Below, one piece after another: positions 8,918 to 15,400 of a stretch of 15,420 nucleotides of DNA. Source of the DNA: an uncultured Prevotellaceae bacterium (lineage in GTDB: Bacteria > Bacteroidota > Bacteroidia > Bacteroidales > Bacteroidaceae); contig CAMNHS010000020.1 in NCBI GenBank assembly GCA_946539635.1, positions 1-15,420 of the forward strand, in the 5' to 3' direction. How positions within the stretch are numbered: the first letter of the stretch is position 1; the number at the start of each line of letters is the position of its first letter. The notes beneath the pieces were generated by a model. It was not told where the DNA came from. It saw nothing but the letters and a program-made list of their open reading frames with translations, and did no database searches. Position numbers and translations under genes: made by a program.

Positions 8918-9070
8918 TTAATTGTCTTTGGGCATTTCTGTATATGGAATATCCTTTTGTTGATCTTGCTTTTGCTGTATTCTTGTTAAGCGTTCTATGA
9001 ATTCAGAGGCTGGCATAGTGCGCTCATCCTCCTTTTCATCGTTTTTCTTAATACTTGTGAATACTCCCAT
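8918..9070 (-). CDS. Small charged hypothetical protein between prfA and pyrF (orf50)
   Basis: A 50-residue frame from ATG at 9070 to TAA at 8918, starting MGVFTSIKKNDEKEDERTM. I do not recognise the family. It has no signal peptide or membrane segment. It is highly charged and rich in Lys, Glu, Asp and Gln. Residues 20-39 (PASEFIERLTRIQQKQDQQK) could form an amphipathic helix, and the tail IPYTEMPKDN is likely flexible. It fills most of the 183-base gap between prfA and pyrF, with 21 bases before it and 9 after it, matching the packing of its neighbours. That spacing and the absence of any other gene there are the main support for it being real. Codon use is like that of its neighbours. Function unknown; a small ribosome- or enzyme-associated adaptor would be speculation. 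Confidence 0.7.
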   Translation of the reverse strand: MGVFTSIKKNDEKEDERTMPASEFIERLTRIQQKQDQQKDIPYTEMPKDN

Positions 9071-9077
9071 AATGCTG

Positions 9078-9092
9078 TATATATATATATAT
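9078..9092. repeat. (TA)7 dinucleotide tract after prfA
   Basis: A 15-base alternating TA run. Its last base is the final base of the prfA stop codon (read on the minus strand), so the tract occupies most of the 21-base gap before orf50. It is a weakly paired, easily melted and slippage-prone sequence. Confidence 0.9.
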
Positions 9093-10192
9093 TAAAGTTC
9101 TGCTTCCTTCATTCTCTCAGCATTCTCTGCAACTATCAAGGCATCAATCATTGCTTGAATATCACCTCCGAGGAATCCCTGCAGGTCGTGAGTGGTATAT
9201 CCTATACGATGGTCTGTCACACGTCCTTGTGGGAAGTTATATGTACGTATCTTTGCTGAACGGTCACCTGTGCTGACGAGGGTCTTTCTGCGTGATGCTA
9301 TGTCGTCCAGATATTTCTGGTGCTCACGGTCATAGATGTATGTCCTCAGACGAGCTAAGGCACGTTCCTTGTTCTTTGGTTGGTCGCGTGTTTCTGTACA
9401 TTCTATCAGAATTTCTTCCACTTCTCCCGTGTTAGGGTTCTTCCACATATAACGGGCACGAACACCTGATTCTACCTTGTTCACATTCTGACCACCGGCA
9501 CCGCTAGAACGGAAGGTGTCCCATTTTATTTCTCCCTCGTTGATATTTACTTCAAAAGGGTCAGCCTCTGGCAATACAGCAACTGTTGCTGCAGATGTCT
9601 GCATTCTACCATTACTCTCTGTTACAGGAACACGTTGTACACGATGTACTCCTGATTCATACTTCATGATGCCATAGACGCCTTCACCACTGACGGCAAA
9701 GTCTATCTCTTTGTAGCCTCCTACAGCACCTTCTGAAACATCTGTCACAGAAAGGTTCCAACCCTTTGACTCACAGAAAGCCTTATACATCCTGAATAGG
9801 TCGCCGGCAAACAAACAAGCTTCGTCACCTCCTGTTCCTGCACGTATCTCCATTTCTATATTCTTGGCATCCTCTGGGTCTTTTGGTATGAGGGCCATCT
9901 TTATCTCTTCTTCAAGGGATGGAAGCATAGGCTCATTCTCATTCAACTGCTCACGAGCCATCTCTTTCATCTCGGGGTCGCTTTCGTTGGCAATGATGTC
10001 CTTCGCCTCTTTGATGGCATCCAGACAAGCAATATATCTCTTGCGGATTGCCATAATATCACCGAGGTCTTTATATTCTCGTGTCAACTTTACGAAACGC
10101 TGCTGGTCAGCTATAACACTTGGGTCGGTAATAAGTGTTGTAACCTCTTCGTAGCGTGCCTCAAGGCCATCTAATTTCTCTAATAAATTCAT
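9092..10192 (-). CDS. prfA: Peptide chain release factor 1
   Basis: Protein of 366 residues that ends translation at UAA and UAG. The N-terminal helical domain (1 to about 105) leads into the codon-recognition domain, which carries Pro189-Val-Thr191, fitting the PxT motif that separates RF1 from RF2 (SPF). The catalytic GGQ is Gly233-Gly234-Gln235 in the segment FRSSGAGGQNVNKVESGVRA, positioned as in the family. Other marks are RAGTGGDEACLFAGDLFRMY (117-136). Its ATG overlaps the purM stop by 4 bases (ATGA), suggesting coupled translation. The stop is UAA, followed at once by a TA tract. Most stops in this array are UAA or UGA. Confidence 0.98.
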   Translation of the reverse strand: MNLLEKLDGLEARYEEVTTLITDPSVIADQQRFVKLTREYKDLGDIMAIRKRYIACLDAIKEAKDIIANESDPEMKEMAREQLNENEPMLPSLEEEIKMALIPKDPEDAKNIEMEIRAGTGGDEACLFAGDLFRMYKAFCESKGWNLSVTDVSEGAVGGYKEIDFAVSGEGVYGIMKYESGVHRVQRVPVTESNGRMQTSAATVAVLPEADPFEVNINEGEIKWDTFRSSGAGGQNVNKVESGVRARYMWKNPNTGEVEEILIECTETRDQPKNKERALARLRTYIYDREHQKYLDDIASRRKTLVSTGDRSAKIRTYNFPQGRVTDHRIGYTTHDLQGFLGGDIQAMIDALIVAENAERMKEAEL

Positions 10193-11355
10193 ACGTAATC
10201 AAATTCTCCAAATTCTGATTTGATGGTCAGCGACTTCTTGCCTTCTTCTATTCTTCCCACTATCTGTGCATCGATATTGAAGGACTTACTGACCTCTATC
10301 ACCTTCTCTGCATTTTCGGGGGATACATATATCTCCATACGATGTCCCATGTTGAATACCTTGTACATCTCCTTCCAATCTGTTCCGCTTTGGTCATGGA
10401 TGAGCTTGAAGAGAGGTGGAACTGGGAACATGTTATCTTTTATCACCTTACAGTTGTCACCTACAAAATGTAATACCTTTGTCTGGGCACCACCTGTACA
10501 ATGTACCATTCCGTGGATATCACTGCGCATCATGTCGAGCAGTTTCTTTATCACTGGAGCATAAGTGCGGGTAGGGGAGAGAACCAGTTTTCCTGCATTG
10601 ACTGGGCTGTATTCAACTTCGTCCTCAAATCTGCAGGAACCAGAATAAACCAATTCGTTTGGTACAGCATGGTCGTAACTCTCAGGGTATTTTTCTGCGT
10701 AATATTTTGCGAATACATCATGACGGGCAGAGGTAAGTCCATTGCTACCCATACCACCATTATATTCATTCTCGTATGTAGCCTGTCCGAAGCTTGCCAA
10801 ACCAACTATCACGTCTCCTGGACGGATATTGGCATTGTCTATTACATCGCTGCGCTTCATCCTGCATGTTACTGTAGAATCGACAATGATAGTTCTTGTC
10901 AGGTCACCTACATCTGCTGTCTCTCCGCCAGTAGCATAGATGCCTACACCCATCTCACGCATCTCCTTTAACAATTCGTCGGTACCGTTAATAATAGCGC
11001 TGATTACCTCTCCTGGCACTAACATCTTGTTTCTGCCTATAGTGCTTGAGACAAGAATATTATCTACAGCACCTACACACAGCAGGTCATCGGTATTCAT
11101 TATCAACGCATCCTGAGCAATACCCTTCCAAACCGAAAGGTCACCAGTTTCTTTCCAATACATGTATGCTAAGCTTGACTTTGTTCCAGCACCGTCAGCA
11201 TGCATGATGTTACAATATTCCTCATCGCCACCTAAGATATCTGGGATAATCTTACAGAAAGCCTGTGGGAAGATTCCTTTGTCGATATTCTTTATGGCGT
11301 TGTGAACATCCTCTTTCGCAGCACTCACACCGCGTAGCATATATCTGTTGTCCAT
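10189..11355 (-). CDS. purM: Phosphoribosylformylglycinamidine cyclo-ligase (AIR synthetase)
   Basis: Protein of 388 residues, first gene of the array. It makes aminoimidazole ribonucleotide from FGAM with ATP, step five of purine synthesis. Family marks include MHADGAGTKSSLAYMY in the ATP-binding N-terminal domain, the DDLLCVGA segment, GGETADVGDL, and GLASFGQATYENEYNGGMGS. The C-terminal half holds HGMVHCTGGAQTK and VFNMGHRMEIYV. It is about 40 residues longer than E. coli PurM, which I recall as usual for the Bacteroidota form. The ATG at 11355 is preceded by a TAnnTTTG-type promoter about 26 bases upstream, so this is the likely head of the transcript. It overlaps prfA by 4 bases. Confidence 0.96.
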   Translation of the reverse strand: MDNRYMLRGVSAAKEDVHNAIKNIDKGIFPQAFCKIIPDILGGDEEYCNIMHADGAGTKSSLAYMYWKETGDLSVWKGIAQDALIMNTDDLLCVGAVDNILVSSTIGRNKMLVPGEVISAIINGTDELLKEMREMGVGIYATGGETADVGDLTRTIIVDSTVTCRMKRSDVIDNANIRPGDVIVGLASFGQATYENEYNGGMGSNGLTSARHDVFAKYYAEKYPESYDHAVPNELVYSGSCRFEDEVEYSPVNAGKLVLSPTRTYAPVIKKLLDMMRSDIHGMVHCTGGAQTKVLHFVGDNCKVIKDNMFPVPPLFKLIHDQSGTDWKEMYKVFNMGHRMEIYVSPENAEKVIEVSKSFNIDAQIVGRIEEGKKSLTIKSEFGEFDYV

Positions 11356-11380
11356 ATTTCAAAAACTTAATTATGCGCTG

Positions 11381-11410
11381 CAAAGATATAAAAAATATTT
11401 TATATTTCAG
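11381..11410 (-). promoter_or_regulatory. Promoter of the purM operon (Bacteroidota type)
   Basis: On the minus strand TATCTTTG (11388 to 11381) matches the Bacteroidota -7 consensus TAnnTTTG exactly. Nineteen bases further upstream CTG (11410 to 11408) is a weak match to the -33 TTG. Transcription would begin near 11375 and give a leader of only about 20 bases before the purM ATG. Confidence 0.7.
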
Positions 11411-11469
11411 TCTGAAAAACATAATAAGTGATATTAAGTTGTTAAAAATAAATAAAATTTATTATCATG

Positions 11470-11483
11470 TTGATACATATCAA
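11470..11483. promoter_or_regulatory. 14-bp palindrome, possible operator
   Basis: TTGATA-CA-TATCAA, a perfect 6+6 inverted repeat with a 2-base spacer. It lies 36 bases upstream of the -33 box of the plus-strand promoter and about 60 bases upstream of the purM -33 region. The site fits binding by a dimeric regulator, but AT-rich DNA yields such palindromes by chance, so this is only a candidate. Confidence 0.35.
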
Positions 11484-11501
11484 AAAATCATTAAAATTTC
11501 C

Positions 11502-11512
11502 ACATTAAATGT
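11502..11512. promoter_or_regulatory. 11-bp palindrome next to the -33 box
   Basis: ACATT-A-AATGT, a perfect 5+5 inverted repeat with one central base, ending 7 bases before the -33 box of the plus-strand promoter. A bound activator or repressor here would touch polymerase. Chance occurrence is not excluded. Confidence 0.35.
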
Positions 11513-11519
11513 AAAATTG

Positions 11520-11551
11520 TTTGCGCACACAGAATAATCTTTTTACCTTTG
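11520..11551 (+). promoter_or_regulatory. Strong Bacteroidota-type promoter of the transglycosylase gene
   Basis: TTTG at 11520-11523 and TACCTTTG at 11544-11551 match the Bacteroidota -33 (TTTG) and -7 (TAnnTTTG) boxes with a spacing of 20 bases, the best promoter in the window. Transcription would begin near 11557, which rules out the in-frame TTG at 11549 as a start codon. Confidence 0.85.
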
Positions 11552-11671
11552 CACCCGCAAATCAAAATGATTGCGGTACGAGATTACCCCACCGACATCC
11601 CTACCTACATTATTTATTGTAGCACATTTGGATTTGTCATCTCGTATCTATGTTCCACCAAAATCAAAGTC

Positions 11672-12109
11672 ATGATATTTGGAGATAATTTTTTTAAGAA
11701 AGTAATTTGTTTAGCATTTATCGCTGTATTTTCACTCAGCGTTATTGCTCGTGTTGAAGAAGAGGGTGAGTTTGATTGGGGTCCTGTAATGGATGCCATC
11801 ACAAAAGTAGAGAGCGGAGGTAACGCACGTGCTGTGTGTGGTCCATATGTTGGTGTTATGCAGATTTCACCAGGTATGGTATCTGAATGTAATGCTATTT
11901 TGAAGCAAAGAGGTTCTTCAAAGCGTTTCAAACTCAATGACCGTTTCAGTAAGACGAAGTCAAGAGAAATGTTCGTAGTATTTATGAGCAAGTACAATCC
12001 AACAAATAGCGTAGAGAAAGCTATCCGTATGTGGAATGGTGGTGCTCGTTATTCAGTTCGCGGAACCCAGAAATACTATAGAAAGGTGATGCGTCATTAT
12101 AATGGTTAA
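11672..12109 (+). CDS. Small secreted lysozyme-fold protein, lytic-transglycosylase-like
   Basis: Protein of 145 residues from ATG 11672. Residues 1-26 form a signal peptide (FFKK, then a hydrophobic core ending SVIA), and the mature part is acidic at first (RVEEEGEFDWG). The rest resembles the goose-lysozyme/SLT fold: VESGGNARAV with probable catalytic Glu47, GPYVGVMQIS corresponding to the GLMQ motif, and MWNGGARYSVRGTQKYYRKVM corresponding to the YNAG-type motif. The expected role is cleavage of periplasmic peptidoglycan glycan strands. It is small, with no LysM or other wall-binding module. The frame stays open upstream to a TTG at 11549 and an ATG at 11567. I prefer 11672 because only this start puts the signal peptide at the N terminus and because 11549 lies inside the promoter. 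It is monocistronic: a terminator follows 35 bases after the stop. Confidence 0.75.
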   Translation: MIFGDNFFKKVICLAFIAVFSLSVIARVEEEGEFDWGPVMDAITKVESGGNARAVCGPYVGVMQISPGMVSECNAILKQRGSSKRFKLNDRFSKTKSREMFVVFMSKYNPTNSVEKAIRMWNGGARYSVRGTQKYYRKVMRHYNG

Positions 12110-12139
12110 AGGTTAGCGGTTAAAGATTTAAAGGTTAAA
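12104..12139. repeat. 7-bp tandem repeat (about 4 copies) at the transglycosylase stop
   Basis: Units GGTTAAA (12104), GGTTAGC (12111) and GGTTAAA (12118), an 8-base degenerate unit GATTTAAA (12125) and GGTTAAA (12133). The first unit contains the last sense codon and the TAA stop. The array ends 5 bases before the terminator stem. Confidence 0.85.
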
Positions 12140-12144
12140 ATAAT

Positions 12145-12182
12145 AAAAATAGCCCCGGCAAATTTCTGTCGGGGCTATTTTT
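12145..12182 (+). terminator. Strong intrinsic terminator
   Basis: A 16-bp stem pairs AAAAATAGCCCCGGCA (12145-12160) with TGTCGGGGCTATTTTT (12167-12182) with one G-U pair. The loop is AATTTC and a U-rich tail follows on the plus strand. The A-run on the left arm means it could also act on minus-strand transcripts. It closes the transglycosylase transcript and insulates the esterase-xylanase gene downstream. Confidence 0.95.
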
Positions 12183-12302
12183 ATTGCGGTTTCATTGAGG
12201 AAAATGATAGCGAACTTTTTCATATTGATTATATATCGTAACAACGTGATATGATAAAAAGTATATGATACAATAGAAAAAGTATTTTTATAATATTGTT
12301 TG

Positions 12303-12310
12303 TATTTTTG
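12303..12310 (+). promoter_or_regulatory. Candidate promoter -7 box of the esterase-xylanase gene
   Basis: TATTTTTG matches TAnnTTTG. No good -33 TTTG is found 19-21 bases upstream, which would fit a promoter that needs an activator, as is common for polysaccharide-utilisation genes. Just downstream, CGAA-AA-TTCG (12315-12324) is a perfect 10-base palindrome at the expected start of transcription. The leader would be about 85 bases, AT-rich, with no clear Shine-Dalgarno sequence. Confidence 0.55.
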
Positions 12311-12371
12311 CAAGCGAAAATTCGTCTAAGATTGTAACAGTTCTAAAGTCGAATGTTTCTTCTCTACTCAG

Positions 12372-12399
12372 AATTTATAATTCAAAAATCATAATTAAC
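12372..12399. repeat. Degenerate 7-bp periodic repeat before the xylanase start
   Basis: Four 7-base units, AATTTAT, AATTCAA, AAATCAT and AATTAAC, end one base before the ATG. The match is loose (roughly AATTnAn), so this could be simple AT-rich leader sequence, but the period equals that of the clearer arrays in the window. Confidence 0.45.
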
Positions 12400-12400
12400 A

Positions 12401-15400
12401 ATGAAACGTTTTTTTTATTTATGTGTGTGTGCGCTGTTTAGCCTATTGGACTTGTCAGCTCAGCCTGCTGGTGGTTTTGGAGGTGTACAGCAGAAAGCAA
12501 AACTTGAGACTTCTCAGGAATGGAAGGATGTCAATTATGTTGGAGATGGTCAGAAATATCACTCTTGCGACATCTATTTACCTAAACAGCAAAAAGACAG
12601 TTATCCCGTAGTTGTTCATATCTACGGCAGTGCTTGGTTTAACAACAATGGTAAAGGAGGTGCAGACCTCGGCACCATCGTGAAATCATTGCTTGATGCA
12701 GGTTATGCTGTAGTATGTCCAAATCATCGCAGCAGTGCTGATGCTCAGTGGCCTGCCCAGATACATGATATTCGTGCCGTAGTACGTTTCATTCGTGGTG
12801 AAGCAAAGAAGTATAAGTTCGACTCTTCATTTATCGCTACCAGCGGATTCTCCAGCGGTGGCCATCTGTCTTCTATTATGGCTACCACTAATGGCCAAAA
12901 ACAAGCTAAGGTAGGTTCTGTCATCCTTGACCTTGAGGGAAATCTTGGACAATATACAAATATGCCAAGCTTTATCAATGCTGCCTGCGACTGGTCTGGT
13001 CCCGTTGATTTGACAGCAATGGACTGTGGTAATCACATCACAATGGGTAAGGATAGCCCAGAAGACGTGCTGCTGAAATCAAAACTCGACAAGGAGCCTG
13101 ATAAGTATCTCAGCCTGAGTGCTACAAACTATGTTAGCAAGAATTGCCCTCCAATTATCATCTTCCATGGTGAGAAGGATAATGTGGTGCCCGTTTGTCA
13201 GGGTAAGAAATTTTACGAGTTGCTGAAGGCTGCTGGTGTAAAGACAGAGGCTACATACCCTGCTGAAGGTAGTCATGGAGGTCCTGCAATGTACACAGCA
13301 GAGAATCTCCAAAAGATGGTTAATTTCCTCAATAGCGTAAGGGGCAATCGTCAGGCAAGGGGAGGACGACAGAGAGGTCTTTTTGACCCTAATGCAGCAA
13401 TTGGTATGAAGGATGCCTATAAGGACTACTTCAAGATTGGTGTTGCTGTAAATCGTAGGAACGTGTCTGCTCCTGAGCAGAAGCAGCTTATACGTAAGGA
13501 ATTCAATAGCGTTACAGCAGAGAATACCATGAAACCTATTTCCGTGCATCCAAAGGAAGGTGTCTGGAATTGGGGAGGTGCTGATAGCGTTGCCAACTAT
13601 TGTCGTGAGAATGGCATTCCTCTGCGTGGCCACTGCCTCTGCTGGCATTCACAGTTTACCGACTGGATGCTCTACGACAAGAAAGGTCGTATGGTAAAGA
13701 AAGAGGTATTTTACGAACGCCTGCGCGAACATATCCATACAGTAGTAAATCGTTATAAGGACATCGTATATTGCTGGGATGTAGTAAATGAAGCTATTGC
13801 TGACAGGACTTTCGGTCGTCCGGGACGTCCTGCTAATCCTTATCGTGACAGCAAACTGTATCAGCTCTGTGGTGACGAATTCATCGCTAAGGCTTTTGAG
13901 TTTGCACGTGAGGCAGACCCTAATGCGTTGCTGTTCTATAATGACTACAACGAGTGCGACCCAGGCAAGCGCGACCGTATATATAATATGGTAAAGAAGA
14001 TGAAAGAACAGGGTGTGCCTATCGATGGTATCGGTATGCAGGGACACTATAATATATATGGTCCTTCTGAGGAAGAAATAGAAGATGCTATCAAGAAGTA
14101 TTCCGAGATAGTAGATCACATCCATGTAACAGAGCTCGACATTCGTACCAATACCGAGCAGGGGGGGCAGTTGCAGTTCTCACGTGGCGAATCAAAGCCT
14201 CTGGCACCATATCTCAGCACAATACAGGAAGACCAATATAACCGTATCTTCCGCATCTTCAGAAGACACAGCGATGTTATTGACTGTGTTACATTCTGGA
14301 ACCTGTCAGATCGTGATTCATGGCTTGGCGTAAACAACCATCCGCTTGTGTTTGACGAGAATCTCAACCCAAAGCGTTCATATCTTCTTGTGAAGAATTT
14401 CAATGCTTCTCTTGATAATGTAAAGCCAAAGGAAGATTTTGTCTCTAACCCAAAGAATCAGCCTGGTCAGCAGTATCCGATGATCAATTCTGAAGGCTAT
14501 GCCCGTTTCCGCGTAGTTGCTCCTGATGCAAAGTCTGTTATAGTTAGCTTGGGACTTGGTGGCAGTGGCGGTACTGTTCTCCGCAAGGATAAGGATGGTG
14601 TTTGGACGGGAACTACTGAGGGACCAATGGATCCTGGTTTCCATTACTACCATCTCACCATCGACGGTGGTGTTGTCAATGACCCAGGCACACATAACTA
14701 CTTCGGTTCTTGCCGTTGGGAAAGCGGTATAGAGATTCCTGCCCCTGACCAAGACTTCTATGCTCTTCGTACAGATATCCCTCATGGTACGGTCCAGGAG
14801 GTGCTCTATTACTCTCCAAGTCAGGGTAAGATGCAGACTGCTATGGTTTATCTCCCTCCAACATATGGTAAAATTGCCAAAGGTAAGCAAGAGCGTTTCC
14901 CTGTACTATATCTGCAACACGGATGGGGTGAGAACGAGACCAGCTGGAGCCGTCAGGGACATGCAGGTCTCATAATGGACAACCTCCTTGCAGAGGGTAA
15001 GATAAAGCCATTTATCATTGTGATGGCATACGGTCTCACCAATGATATAAAGTTTGGTACTATAGGTAGCTTTACTGCTAAGGAATTTGAGACATTGCTC
15101 GTTGACGAACTTGTTCCATTTATCGATGCCCATTATCTCACAAAGGCAGACAAATGGAATCGTGCTATGGCTGGTCTCTCAATGGGTGGCATAGAAACAA
15201 AACTCATCACCACCCGCCGTCCTGAGGTGTTTGGCTATTGGGGACTTCTCAGTGGTGGCACATACGCTCCGGAGGACATCAAAGACCCAAAGGCTGTTCG
15301 TGTGATATTCGAAAGCTGTGGTTCTAAGGAGAATCCTGACGGCATCCGTAAGAGTGTTGACGCTTTGAAGGCTGCAGGATATAATGCCCATGGATTTATC

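Larger units (their letters stand above)
11356..11671. other. Divergent intergenic region between purM and the transglycosylase gene
   Basis: About 316 bases with no convincing gene. From left to right it holds the purM promoter, an AT-rich stretch, two perfect short palindromes (11470-11483 and 11502-11512), a strong plus-strand promoter, and a leader of about 115 bases up to the preferred ATG at 11672. The leader contains a weak 5-bp hairpin (11605-11609 with 11618-11622) and an open frame in phase with the downstream gene. Confidence 0.7.

Noticed and set aside
10501..10971. 156-codon plus-strand frame opposite purM
   Set aside because: Shadow of the PurM coding sequence; no promoter, motif or spacing supports it.
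11605..11622. Hairpin CTACA/TGTAG in the transglycosylase leader as a riboswitch or attenuator
   Set aside because: Only 5 pairs with an 8-base loop, no following U-run and no known aptamer motif seen.
11549..11671. Extended N terminus of the transglycosylase from TTG 11549
   Set aside because: The TTG is part of the -7 promoter box, so it would not be in the mRNA. The signal peptide begins at 11672.
12128..12313. 61-codon minus-strand frame in the gap before the xylanase
   Set aside because: It runs through the terminator hairpin and the -7 box, and its product is low-complexity Tyr/Lys/Ile sequence expected from AT-rich DNA.
12422..12430. Lipoprotein signal on the esterase-xylanase (Cys8 and Cys10)
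   Set aside because: Both cysteines are too early, within the hydrophobic core, and the preceding residues do not form a lipobox. A type I site at Ala20 fits better.
14161..14167. Frameshift at the G7 run in the GH10 domain
   Set aside because: The frame carries on with conserved GH10 and CE1 sequence to the window end, so the gene is intact here.
13079..14890. Series of open frames of 95-189 codons on the minus strand opposite the xylanase gene
   Set aside because: They lie wholly within a 1006-codon coding frame with clear catalytic motifs, have no recognisable domains, and abut or overlap as codon-bias shadows do.
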